Below, piece after piece: positions 17,317 through 25,290 of a DNA stretch of 64,000 nucleotides. Source of the DNA: Pseudarthrobacter phenanthrenivorans Sphe3 (GTDB lineage: Bacteria > Actinomycetota > Actinomycetes > Actinomycetales > Micrococcaceae). A program made the translations under genes and the position numbers. The stretch spans positions 434,001-498,000 of the forward strand of contig NC_015145.1 of NCBI RefSeq assembly GCF_000189535.1, read 5' to 3'. The notes beneath the pieces are model-generated. The model was given only the letters and a program-made list of their open reading frames with translations, searched no databases and was not told the DNA's origin. Within the stretch, counting starts at the first letter, position 1, and each line of letters starts with the position of its first letter.

Positions 17317-18162
17317 ATGAACGACCAGGCGCAGGCAGCGGAGGCGGACCGGGAGCTCAAGAAGAAGCACCGGGCCATGTGGGCGTCCGGGGACTACCCG
17401 GCCCTGGCTGACGAGATGCTCCTTGAACTCGGGGCCGTCCTGGTGGAGGCCTGCGGCATTAACTCGCGGCAGCGGGTCCTGGACGTGGCAGCCGGTTCGG
17501 GGAACGCCGCAATCCCGGCCGCAATGATGGGCGCCAAGGTGGTTGCCGCCGACCTCACCCCCGAGCTGTTCGAGGCCGGACGCCGGGAAGCGGCCAACCG
17601 GGGAGTCAGCCTGGAGTGGCAGGAAGCAGATGCCGAGGCCCTGCCTTTCGGCGACGACGAGTTCGACACCGTCATGTCCTGCCTCGGGGCCATGTTCGCG
17701 CCCCACCACCAGGCGGCAGCGGACGAGCTGGTGCGTGTCTGCAAGCCGGGCGGCACCATCGGACTGCTTAGTTGGACACCCGAAGGGTTCATCGGCAGGA
17801 TGTTCGCCACCATGAAGCCCTTCGCCCCGCCGCCCCCGCCCGGCGCCCAGCCTGCGCCGCTGTGGGGGAGCGAGGACCATGTCCGCGAATTGATGGGGGA
17901 CAGGATCACGGACGTCCATGCCCGCAAGCAGACGCTGGCCGTCCGGAGCTTCCACCGGCCGGAGGATTTTGTCCGCTATTTCAAGTCCCACTACGGCCCC
18001 ATCATCTCGGTCTACAAGTTCATCGCCGAGGACGGGGACAAAGTGAAAGCCCTGGACCAGGCCCTGACCGAGCTCGCCGAATCCTTCGGCGACGCCCACG
18101 GCGACACTCCCTTCCAGATGGAGTGGGAGTACTTGCTGCTGACTGCCAAGAAGGCAAAGTAG
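17317..18162 (+). CDS. Class I SAM-dependent methyltransferase (UbiE/MenG-like fold)
   Basis: A 281-residue methyltransferase. The SAM motif I is V-L-D-V-A-A-G-S-G-N, the acidic end of strand 2 is in V-V-A-A-D-L-T, and motif II/III falls at A-D-A-E-A-L-P-F-G-D-D-E-F-D. The C-P-x-x-G-M-F-A-P region is typical of the methyltransferase_11/25 type. The substrate cannot be read from the sequence. The ATG has GGAGAGGG upstream. A TAAG-like element (TAAGCTTGCTT at about 17175) lies ~140 bases upstream but lacks the -10 part of the recurring element. Confidence 0.85.
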   Translation: MNDQAQAAEADRELKKKHRAMWASGDYPALADEMLLELGAVLVEACGINSRQRVLDVAAGSGNAAIPAAMMGAKVVAADLTPELFEAGRREAANRGVSLEWQEADAEALPFGDDEFDTVMSCLGAMFAPHHQAAADELVRVCKPGGTIGLLSWTPEGFIGRMFATMKPFAPPPPPGAQPAPLWGSEDHVRELMGDRITDVHARKQTLAVRSFHRPEDFVRYFKSHYGPIISVYKFIAEDGDKVKALDQALTELAESFGDAHGDTPFQMEWEYLLLTAKKAK

Positions 18163-18186
18163 GTCAGGTTGCGGTTAAATGCGGCA

Positions 18187-18230
18187 GCCGCCGTCGTGCC
18201 CTTCCCGTAACAGGAAGGCCCGACGGCGGC
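18187..18230. terminator. Convergent hairpin terminator
   Basis: Arms at 18187-18205 and 18213-18230, paired along ~18 bases with one bulge, between the methyltransferase and HPr genes. The left arm lies in a 22-base sequence also found at 12605-12626. There is no T-run. Confidence 0.6.
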
Positions 18231-18263
18231 CGCGGCACGCAGGTGCCCTGGCAGCCTTTGCTG

Positions 18264-18542
18264 CTACTCGGCGTCGTGATCCGTTTCGAGGATCTGGACC
18301 AGGTGGTCCAGCGCGGTGTCCGCGCCGTCACCTTCTGCGCGGAGGACCACCACGTCGCCGTGCGAGGCGCCCAGGCTCATGAGGGACAGGATGCTGGCAG
18401 CATCCATGGCCTCGTCGGCAGGCTCGCCTTCCCGGGCGATGGTGATGTCCAGGTCGTATTCTCCTGCTGCCTCAGCGAAGATGGCGGCGGGGCGGGCGTG
18501 CAGGCCAACCCGGCTGGCGACGGTGGCGGTGCGTTCTGGCAT
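18264..18542 (-). CDS. ptsH: HPr phosphocarrier protein
   Basis: A 92-residue HPr. The phosphorylated histidine is H15 in G-L-H-A-R-P-A, and a serine-rich helix follows in D-A-A-S-I-L-S-L-M-S-L-G, where the regulatory serine of Gram-positive HPr lies. It passes phosphate from enzyme I to PTS EIIA domains in the cytoplasm. It sits 67 bases downstream of the fructose EII gene, on the same strand, and probably belongs to its transcript. A ribosome site (AAAGGAG) precedes the ATG. Enzyme I is not in this window. Confidence 0.95.
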   Translation of the reverse strand: MPERTATVASRVGLHARPAAIFAEAAGEYDLDITIAREGEPADEAMDAASILSLMSLGASHGDVVVLRAEGDGADTALDHLVQILETDHDAE

Positions 18543-18609
18543 TGTTGCTCCTTTTTGTCTTGCGGCGTGCTGTTGGTCCAGCGCCGGTAAGTTGTCCCGG
18601 TGAGCCGGC

Positions 18610-20712
18610 TCAGACGGTTACGGGAACCGGTTCAACCGTATCAACGGACTTCTTCACTGCCCAGCGCTTGAGCGCGATCACGGACAGGGCGGTGATCACC
18701 GTACCAACTGCAATCGCGACGACGAACATGATGAAGTTCTCGATAGCGAAGAACACGAAGATTCCGCCGTGAGGCGCCTTGGAACCGACACCGGCTGCCA
18801 TCGAGATGGCACCCGTCACCGCGCCGCCCAGCATGCTGGCGGGGATGACGCGCAGCGGGTCGGCTGCGGCGAAGGGGATGGCGCCTTCGGAGATGAAGGA
18901 CGCGCCCAGCAGCCATGCGGCTTTGCCGTTTTCACGTTCAGCCAGGCTGAAGCTCTTCTTATCCAGCACCGTTGAGGCCAGGGCCATGGCCAGTGGAGGC
19001 ACCATGCCTGCGGCCATGACCGCCGCCATGATTTGCCAGGGGGCCTGGTTGTCCAGCGTTGCGGCACCAAGGCCGGCCACGGCGAAGGCGTAGGCCACCT
19101 TGTTGACCGGACCGCCAAGGTCGAAGCACATCATGAGTCCCAGGATGACACCCAGGGCGATGGCGCTGGCACCGGTGAGGCCCGACAGCCAGCTGTTCAG
19201 TCCTTCGGTGAGCGCCACGATGGGTCCGCCAAGAACCAGGAACATGAGGCCGGAAGCGAAGATGGAGGCAAGCAGCGGGATGATCACCACAGGCATCAGG
19301 CCGCGCAGCCAGCGGGGGACAGACCATGTCCCAATCAGGTGCGCCATGTAGCCGGCCAGCAGGCCGCCGACGATGCCGCCGAGGAAGCCGGCACCCATGA
19401 ATCCGGCGACTGCACCGGCCACGAAACCGGGGGCGATGCCGGGCCGGTCGGCGATGGCGTAGGCGATGTAACCTGCCAGGGCCGGAACCAGGAAGCCCAT
19501 GGACAGGGCACCGATCTTGAACAGCACCGCGCCGAGGTAGGCACCAAGCGGGCCGACGGCCTGTTCGGGATACTCGGTGGGCAGGTTGAAGAAGTTGTTC
19601 GTGGTCACGATGGTGTCCGCGAAGTCCGTGATCAGGTAGCCGCCCAGCAGGAAGCCCAGGGCAATCAGGAGGCCGCCGCCGGCCACGAACGGGATCATGT
19701 AGCTCACGCCGGTGAGCAGTGCCCTCTTGAGCTTCTGCCCAATGTGCTCGCCCTTCTCGGCGGCAGCCTGGTCAGCCTGCTCTTCTGCCCCGAAGTGCGG
19801 GACCCGGCGGGCGTTGGGGTCGGACGCTGCTGCGAGCGCTTCCTGGACCATTTTGGCGGGTTCGTCGATGCCGCGCTTGACCGGAGCGTTGATGACGGGC
19901 TTGCCGGCGAAGCGCTCCTTGCCGCGAACGTCCACGTCCACGGCGAAAATGACGGCGTCGGCAGCTGCGATGACGGCGGGATCCAGCGGCTTGGCGCCGG
20001 AGGAACCCTGGGTCTCCACCTGCAGGTCAACTCCGGCTTCCTGGGCCGCGGCCACGAGGGAATCAGCCGCCATGTAGGTGTGGGCGATGCCGGTGGGGCA
20101 GGCGGTGACAGCCACCAGGCGCTTGGGCCCGGAGTTGCCGGAGCCGGCGGATTCCGCGGCTGAGCCTGTGGAAACGGGGGCTGCCGAAGCACCGGAAGCG
20201 GAGCCTGCCGAGGCGCCGGCGGCTGCTCCGGCTGGGACCGTGGCCGCGTGGGCGGCGGGCTTGTCGGCGAGGGCGCCGTCCACCAGTTCCACGATCTCCT
20301 CGCGGGAGGAAGCGCTGCGGAGGGCTGCGGTGAAGTCCTTTTTAATCAGGGACCGGGCGAGCTTGGAGAGCAGTTTGAGGTGCTCCTGGTCTGCTCCGTC
20401 CGGTGCTGCGATGAAGAAGATCAGGTCTGCGGGTCCGTCCTTGGCCCCGAAGTCCACCTTCGGGTCCAGGCGCGCCATGGCCAGGGTGGGTTCCGTGACG
20501 GCCGCTGAGCGGCAGTGCGGGATGGCGATGCCGCCGGGGATGCCGGTGGCGGTTTTCTGCTCCCGCGCGAACGCGTCGGCGAAAAGGCCTTCAACTTCCG
20601 TTGCGCGTCCGGCGGCAGCTACTTTGCTTGCGAGGTGCCGGATCACCGCCTCGGGCGAGGTGCCCAGGTTCTGGTCGAGCTCGACCAGTTCCGTGGTGAT
20701 GAGCTGAGTCAC
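18610..20712 (-). CDS. fruA: Fructose-specific PTS enzyme IIABC
   Basis: A 700-residue fused permease that imports fructose as fructose 1-phosphate. EIIA is at the N-terminus (about 1-150, phospho-histidine H66 in I-P-H-C). A linker rich in Ala/Gly/Ser follows (about 155-195). EIIB comes next (phospho-cysteine C205 in T-A-C-P-T-G-I-A-H-T), then the membrane EIIC from ~340 with F-V-A-G-G-G-L. The frame is open well upstream into fruK, but the GTG at 20712 has AAAGGATT before it and starts the EIIA fold, so I chose it. It is 2 bases after the fruK stop. Confidence 0.95.
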   Translation of the reverse strand: MTQLITTELVELDQNLGTSPEAVIRHLASKVAAAGRATEVEGLFADAFAREQKTATGIPGGIAIPHCRSAAVTEPTLAMARLDPKVDFGAKDGPADLIFFIAAPDGADQEHLKLLSKLARSLIKKDFTAALRSASSREEIVELVDGALADKPAAHAATVPAGAAAGASAGSASGASAAPVSTGSAAESAGSGNSGPKRLVAVTACPTGIAHTYMAADSLVAAAQEAGVDLQVETQGSSGAKPLDPAVIAAADAVIFAVDVDVRGKERFAGKPVINAPVKRGIDEPAKMVQEALAAASDPNARRVPHFGAEEQADQAAAEKGEHIGQKLKRALLTGVSYMIPFVAGGGLLIALGFLLGGYLITDFADTIVTTNNFFNLPTEYPEQAVGPLGAYLGAVLFKIGALSMGFLVPALAGYIAYAIADRPGIAPGFVAGAVAGFMGAGFLGGIVGGLLAGYMAHLIGTWSVPRWLRGLMPVVIIPLLASIFASGLMFLVLGGPIVALTEGLNSWLSGLTGASAIALGVILGLMMCFDLGGPVNKVAYAFAVAGLGAATLDNQAPWQIMAAVMAAGMVPPLAMALASTVLDKKSFSLAERENGKAAWLLGASFISEGAIPFAAADPLRVIPASMLGGAVTGAISMAAGVGSKAPHGGIFVFFAIENFIMFVVAIAVGTVITALSVIALKRWAVKKSVDTVEPVPVTV

Positions 20713-20714
20713 TG

Positions 20715-21722
20715 TCAATCCTTTCGAAGGGCCGTGATGGTTACGGCGTCCGGGGTGGTTTGGTGAACTGCCGGAACCGTGGAACCGGGCAGGGAGGCGG
20801 CGGCGGCACCGTGGGCCACCGCCTGGCGAAGACAATCGGCCGGGGCGGCGCCCTGGCCGTGGGCGAGCAGGTAACCGGCCAGTGCGGAGTCGCCCGCGCC
20901 GACCGTACTGACCGCGGCGACCGGCGGATGCGTGGCCAGCCACGCGCCGTCGGCCGTTACCAGGACAGCTCCCTTGGAACCGAGAGTTGCCAGGACGGCA
21001 CCCACGCCCGCACGGACCACTGCGGCAGCGGCGGCCGCGGCAGCCGCCGGATCCGCTTCCAGTTCGTCAGCGGTGGCCGTGGCGAAGCCGGCTGCAGCAG
21101 CCAGTTCCGCCAGTTCTTCGGCGTTGGGTTTGAGGAGGTCCGGCTTGCCCGAACCAGTGCCGGTACCTTCAGTACCGGATTCATCGCCGGACATCGCCGC
21201 GGCGAGCGGGGCGCCGGAGGAATCCACGGCGATGTGCGGAGCGTCACCGTTTCCGGCTGCGCGGATCCGGCGGGCCGCCGTCGCGTAGAAATCGGCAGGA
21301 AAGCCTGGCGGGAGCGAACCGGCGAGGACCACCCAGCTGGCTCCGCGTGAGCTTTCCAACAGCAGTTTGATCAGGGCTTCCTGCTGGTCTGCGTCCAGCA
21401 GCGGACCGGGCTCGTTGATCTTGGTGGTCACGCCGCCGGGCTCGGTAAGGGCAACGTTGGTGCGCAGCGGCTCATCGATGGGCAGTGAAACGAACGGCAC
21501 TCCGATTTCCCGCAGGCCTGCGAGGACGGGGTCGCTGTCCGCGCCCGGAAGGACGGCCACGGATTCCAGGCCGGAGGCCACCAGTGCGCGGGAAACGTTG
21601 ACGCCTTTTCCTCCCGATTCCTGGCTGACGGAGACTGCACGCTGCACTTCGCCCCGTGCAAGGGGTCCGGGCAGCGCAACAGTGCGGTCCAGGCTCGGGT
21701 TGGCGGTGAAGGTGACGATCAT
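20715..21722 (-). CDS. fruK: 1-phosphofructokinase
   Basis: A 335-residue PfkB-family kinase that turns fructose 1-phosphate into fructose 1,6-bisphosphate. It opens with T-F-T-A-N-P-S-L-D and has the sugar loop S-G-G-K-G-V-N-V-S. The ATP/anion-hole motif near the C-terminus reads T-V-G-A-G-D-S. An Ala/Gly-rich insertion sits around residues 190-235. The ATG overlaps the end of the upstream regulator gene by 4 bases, and the stop is 2 bases from fruA, so regulator, kinase and permease form one operon. Confidence 0.94.
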   Translation of the reverse strand: MIVTFTANPSLDRTVALPGPLARGEVQRAVSVSQESGGKGVNVSRALVASGLESVAVLPGADSDPVLAGLREIGVPFVSLPIDEPLRTNVALTEPGGVTTKINEPGPLLDADQQEALIKLLLESSRGASWVVLAGSLPPGFPADFYATAARRIRAAGNGDAPHIAVDSSGAPLAAAMSGDESGTEGTGTGSGKPDLLKPNAEELAELAAAAGFATATADELEADPAAAAAAAAAVVRAGVGAVLATLGSKGAVLVTADGAWLATHPPVAAVSTVGAGDSALAGYLLAHGQGAAPADCLRQAVAHGAAAASLPGSTVPAVHQTTPDAVTITALRKD

Positions 21723-22525
21723 GCGATCACCACGTCAACGCCGGCTTCTTCCAGGGCGGCCGCAAGTTCCGGGCCCGGTTCGCTGTCTGTAATCAAGGTG
21801 TCCAGATCTTTCAGGGAGGCGAACTGGACCAGGGTTTCCGTGTCCAGTTTGGATGAATCGGCCAGCACCACAATGCGGCGTGCCGAATGGACGAAGGCTG
21901 CCTTGACGGCAGCTTCTTCAGGATCGGGAGTGCTGAGGCCAAAACCGGCGTGGATTCCGTTGGTGCCGATAAAGGCGATGTCCGGGCGGAGTTTGCCGGC
22001 CGCCTCCACCGTGGCCTGGCCGACGGCCACCTGGGTAATGCCGCGGACCCGGCCGCCCAGGACCTCCAGGGCAATCCCGGGCACATTGGAGAGTTTGCCG
22101 GCGATGGGGACGGCATGGGTGATGGCCACCAGTTCTGCCCGCGGCTCCGTTGGGTCGGAAGGTTCGACGGCGGCGCGCCGGGAGAGCATGTCAGCCAAGA
22201 CTTCGGTGGTGGTGCCGCCGTCGATCAGGACGCTCCCCGCAGCGTTCCGCGGAATAAGTGCCAGGGCAGCCTCGGCGATCCGGATCTTCTGGTCAGGCCG
22301 CTGGATGGCGCGCTCGGTGACGCTTTCCTCCGTGGTGCTGAAGCGGTCTGCCGCAACGGCCCCGCCATGGACACGGCGGACAGTGCCGGCATTTTCGAGG
22401 GCGGCCAGGTCGCGGCGAACGGTTTCGGTGGTGATGCGGAAGCGCTCGGCCAGGAGGGTCACACTGACCCGGCCGCTGCCGGCTACAAGCTCGGCAATCT
22501 GCTGCTGGCGCTCCTCGGCGAACAC
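21719..22525 (-). CDS. fruR: DeoR-family regulator of the fructose operon
   Basis: A 268-residue DeoR/GlpR-type repressor. The N-terminal helix-turn-helix is in the first 60 residues (E-E-R-Q-Q-Q-I ... T-T-E-T-V-R-R-D-L), followed by V-R-R-V-H-G-G-A. The phosphosugar-sensing domain shows D-G-G-T-T-T-E and I-G-T-N-G-I near the C-terminus. The likely effector is fructose 1-phosphate, from its place as first gene of the fru operon. The frame stays open to 22636, but a predicted promoter sits there. GTG at 22525 has GGAGG upstream and matches the usual family start. Confidence 0.88.
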   Translation of the reverse strand: MFAEERQQQIAELVAGSGRVSVTLLAERFRITTETVRRDLAALENAGTVRRVHGGAVAADRFSTTEESVTERAIQRPDQKIRIAEAALALIPRNAAGSVLIDGGTTTEVLADMLSRRAAVEPSDPTEPRAELVAITHAVPIAGKLSNVPGIALEVLGGRVRGITQVAVGQATVEAAGKLRPDIAFIGTNGIHAGFGLSTPDPEEAAVKAAFVHSARRIVVLADSSKLDTETLVQFASLKDLDTLITDSEPGPELAAALEEAGVDVVIA

Positions 22526-22656
22526 ATACCCTCCGTTGCGTAAGGCTTGATGGTGCGGCTGTTGATGGTTTTCGATGCCGCAGCCGACGGTGCTCTTGGC
22601 GGTTTCGGACGGCTGCAGGTGCGTGACTGGCATCACACTGATGTTGAGTTACTTGA

Positions 22657-22685
22657 CTTTATCTTTGCTTGTGTTGGTTTGTCAA
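22657..22685 (-). promoter_or_regulatory. Promoter of the fru operon
   Basis: On the minus strand a perfect TTGACA -35 (22685-22680) is separated by 17 bases from ATAAAG (22662-22657). Transcription would start near 22650, about 125 bases before the chosen regulator start. The A-rich spacer and downstream sequence contain repeated CAAG/TCAA steps that could be a DeoR operator. Confidence 0.7.
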
Positions 22686-22752
22686 TGGAAACCCACAGGA
22701 AACAAAATGCACCGCGCTGCCAGTCTGTCCAGGTCTGGGATTGGGCAGCAAA

Positions 22753-22787
22753 AAGCCGGACCCGACCGTGATGGTCTGGCCCGGCTT
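22753..22787 (-). terminator. Terminator of the DUF6458-like gene
   Basis: On the minus strand a GC-rich hairpin (AAGCCGG/CCGGCTT outer stem, GACC/GGTC inner stem) is followed by TTTTT. It lies about 50 bases past the stop of the small membrane protein gene at 22840. Confidence 0.85.
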
Positions 22788-22839
22788 CCGGGGTCATGTT
22801 CTGTCCAGCCAGTCAATCCGGCCCGGACCCGCGTGCCCG

Positions 22840-23097
22840 CTAGATTCCGCCGTCGCGGCTTTCGTTCCGGGTGATCCGCTCGCCTGTGTTGGGATCCACT
22901 ACCGAGCGGGTTTCGCTGATCCGCCGGCTGCGTCCGGGCGAGGCGAGGATGAGTGAGGCAATCAATCCAATGACGCCGACTGCCATCAGGATGTAGCCGA
23001 TGAGCACCTGGTCCACGAACGGGATGAGGCCCGGAGCGACTGCCCAGGCGAGGATGGCGCCGAGGGCGATGAGGAAAATGGAGGATCCGATTCTCAT
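22840..23097 (-). CDS. Small two-helix membrane protein (DUF6458-like)
   Basis: An 85-residue protein opening M-R-I-G-S-S-I-F-L-I-A-L-G-A-I-L, with two hydrophobic segments (about 4-26 and 32-52). A polar tail holds V-V-D-P-N-T-G-E-R. This arrangement matches the short actinobacterial DUF6458 type, of unknown function. The ribosome site (AGAAGGAG) is good. A promoter copy of the TAAG/CTTA element lies about 55 bases upstream, shared with dps and the sigma-factor gene, so a stress or stationary-phase role is possible. Confidence 0.8.
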   Translation of the reverse strand: MRIGSSIFLIALGAILAWAVAPGLIPFVDQVLIGYILMAVGVIGLIASLILASPGRSRRISETRSVVDPNTGERITRNESRDGGI

Positions 23098-23147
23098 GTA
23101 CTGCTCCTTCTAGTCGTGGATGGGCCGCTTCTTAGCCCGTATGGCGG

Positions 23148-23163
23148 ATGATAAGCATGCTGT
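23148..23163 (-). promoter_or_regulatory. CTTA element with TATCAT -10 box
   Basis: On the minus strand CATG-CTTA runs into TATCAT (23153-23148), placed exactly as in the dps and sigma-gene copies. The left half is degenerate (ACAG instead of TAAG). It precedes the DUF6458-like gene. Confidence 0.5.
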
Positions 23164-23335
23164 CCGTTACTCGCCACGCTACAGCTCAGGGGGGTCCTGA
23201 TCAACGATCTGGCCCGTCCCTGCGCGTTTCAGATGCGTAACAACCTTTCAGGAAACTCATGCTGGTCCTGCTTCCGGCGGCCGGCAACCGGCACGGCTCA
23301 AGCGGCGGGCTGGCTTGGCTGGCTAGGCTGATTCG

Positions 23336-23974
23336 ATGGAAACAGTTGTGTGGTCCAAGCCTGAGGGCGAGCGGGCAGGAACGCCGTTGCTGGTGATGAT
23401 GCACGGCTACGGCACCGACGAGTCGCGCATGGTCCGTCTCTTCGAGTACCTGCCGGCGGAATTCACGTGCGCAGCGCTGCGGGCCCCCATGCCGATCGGA
23501 GACCACTGGGGCTGGTTCCTGCTGGACTACTTCCTTGCCAATGATTTCGCTGACGTCATCAGGGCCGCCAGCGCCGTTCAGGGCTGGATCAGCACCGTCA
23601 AGGGCCAGCACAGCAGCGTGAGCCTCCTCGGATATTCCCAGGGGATGGCCATGGCGAGCACGCTGTTGCGCCTCCACCCCAAGGACTATGCAGCCGTGGT
23701 GGGGCTGTCCGGATTTGTCCTGCAAAATGAGCTGCTCTCCCTCACCGAATCCTTTGACACCAAGCCGCCCTTCTTCTGGGGAAGGGATAAGGCGGACCTG
23801 GTGATCAACGAGGATGCCATCGCATACACGGAAGAATGGCTCCGGGAAAACACCCTGCTCACCGCGCGGACTTACCCGGGCATGGGGCATGCCATGTCCA
23901 AGACCGAGATGGTGGACGTCAGCGCGTTCCTGCGCCATTATGTGCTTCGGGCAAACGGGGCAGGGGATACTTAA
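23336..23974 (+). CDS. Alpha/beta hydrolase (phospholipase/carboxylesterase type)
   Basis: A 212-residue serine hydrolase. The nucleophile elbow is G-Y-S-Q-G, the oxyanion strand reads M-M-H-G-Y-G-T-D-E, and the likely catalytic His is in P-G-M-G-H-A-M near residue 185. The length and the GYSQG motif match the small carboxylesterase/lysophospholipase family (Abhydrolase_2). The substrate is unknown. TAGGCT stands six bases before the ATG, so the mRNA is probably leaderless. Confidence 0.87.
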   Translation: METVVWSKPEGERAGTPLLVMMHGYGTDESRMVRLFEYLPAEFTCAALRAPMPIGDHWGWFLLDYFLANDFADVIRAASAVQGWISTVKGQHSSVSLLGYSQGMAMASTLLRLHPKDYAAVVGLSGFVLQNELLSLTESFDTKPPFFWGRDKADLVINEDAIAYTEEWLRENTLLTARTYPGMGHAMSKTEMVDVSAFLRHYVLRANGAGDT

Positions 23975-24051
23975 TCCCGGCGCTTCGGAACCGGGAAACC
24001 CTGAGAGGTGCGTCACGTGGATCTTCAAGGGAAAGCCGGCAGAAAAAACAG

Positions 24052-24081
24052 TTGCAAGCCAAATTTGTAAGCGCTTACACT
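24052..24081 (+). promoter_or_regulatory. Promoter with perfect LacI-type (cre-like) operator
   Basis: TGTAAGCGCTTACA at 24066-24079 is a perfect 14-base palindrome and fits the TGNAANCGNTNNCA form bound by LacI/GalR/CcpA-type regulators. It overlaps the spacer and -10 of a likely promoter (TTGCAA at 24052-24057, TACACT at 24076-24081). A bound repressor there would block transcription of the phosphoglucomutase/GH65 genes. The leader up to the first start codon is ~310 bases. No LacI-family gene is in the window. Confidence 0.75.
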
Positions 24082-24393
24082 CGTCTTCGGCTGTAAATGC
24101 GGCCTTGAGCTGGGCGGACAAGGAGATCAGCGCGGTGCGGACGGTTACTGGAAACCGGTACGGCCCTGGTTGCCCCTCGTTTTTCCGGTGTCTCCGGAAG
24201 GCCTCCCGGCTTGTCCGGGGGCGGGCGCCGTGTCCATGATGGAAGGAATACATCGGCCGGCGAGTCCACGGCCGCCGCTTTCCCCTCCGGCGGCGCACCC
24301 ATTGCCGCTGCAGACCGTACGGGCATCGACGCCTCCACCTTCCCCACACCGCCTTCGAGGCTGCCCGCCGTCCTGAAAGGACACCACAAGCTG

Positions 24394-25146
24394 ATGACTG
24401 AAAACACCGCAACAGAAAAGACAGGTGCCGAACTGTCCGCATGGACTGCAGCATCCGCGATCCTGTTCGATCTGGACGGCGTGCTGACCCCCACGGCGAC
24501 CGTTCACGAACAGGCGTGGCAGGAACTCTTTGAGGGCTTCCTTGCCTCGCAGCCGAACGTTGCCGGGTACAGCGAAAGCGACTATTTCGACCACATCGAC
24601 GGAAAGCCGCGCTTCGACGGCGTCCGCGACTTCCTGGCTTCGCGCGGGATTGAACTCCCGGAAGGCCCCACCGATGACGACGCCGCCAACATCACCGTGC
24701 AGGGTCTGGGCAACCGCAAGAACAGGATTTTCAACGACATCGTCAGCGCCGGCGTGGAGCCCTTTGAAGGATCCGTGCGGTTCCTCGAAGCTGCGCTGGA
24801 ACGGGGATTGAAGGTCGCCGTCGTCTCGTCCTCCCGGAACGCTCCCGCCGTCCTGGAGGCCGCCGGGCTCAGCAGCCTCTTCCCTGTGGTGGTGGACGGC
24901 GTGGTGGCCGCCAGGGAGGGGCTGCCCGGCAAGCCGAGCCCCGCAACCTACCAGTACGCCGCCAGCCTGCTGGACCTCCCCACGGAGGAATGCGTGGTGG
25001 TGGAGGACGCAGTTTCCGGTGTCCAGGCCGGCGACGCCGGATCCTTCCATTCGGTCATCGGAGTGGACCGGGGTGCCGGGCGGCAAACGCTGCTTGACGC
25101 TGGGGCCACCGTGGTAGTCAACGACCTCGACGAACTGCTTCCCTAA
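24394..25146 (+). CDS. pgmB: Beta-phosphoglucomutase (HAD superfamily)
   Basis: A 250-residue HAD subclass IA enzyme. The catalytic pair is D26-L-D28-G-V. Motif II is in V-V-S-S-S-R-N-A, the lysine in G-K-P-S-P-A-T-Y, and the metal-binding acid pair in V-V-E-D-A-V-S-G. These match beta-phosphoglucomutases, which turn beta-glucose 1-phosphate into glucose 6-phosphate. The downstream GH65 phosphorylase would supply that substrate. ATG at 24394 has AAAGGACA upstream; the frame is open further up but with no ribosome site and atypical sequence. Confidence 0.9.
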   Translation: MTENTATEKTGAELSAWTAASAILFDLDGVLTPTATVHEQAWQELFEGFLASQPNVAGYSESDYFDHIDGKPRFDGVRDFLASRGIELPEGPTDDDAANITVQGLGNRKNRIFNDIVSAGVEPFEGSVRFLEAALERGLKVAVVSSSRNAPAVLEAAGLSSLFPVVVDGVVAAREGLPGKPSPATYQYAASLLDLPTEECVVVEDAVSGVQAGDAGSFHSVIGVDRGAGRQTLLDAGATVVVNDLDELLP

Positions 25147-25167
25147 AAACCTCCTGCCTCAAGAACT

Positions 25168-25187
25168 GCCGCCTTTCCCAAGGCGGC
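25168..25187. other. Intercistronic hairpin between pgmB and the GH65 gene
   Basis: Perfect 8-base arms (GCCGCCTT and AAGGCGGC) with a TCCC loop, ~20 bases after the pgmB stop. With no T-run it could be an mRNA-stability or partial-attenuation element. Confidence 0.45.
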
Positions 25188-25290
25188 GCGTGCCGCTTCC
25201 CCCGGCAGATCCTCGCAGTACCTCATTCCCCACATATCCCCAGGTCGGCAGCAAACCAGCTGCCCGGCCAATGCATAAGGACCCAACACC

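Noticed and set aside
19033..20163. Plus-strand open frame of 376 codons
   Set aside because: Opposite to the fructose EIIABC gene; Gly/His/Glu-rich with no domain.
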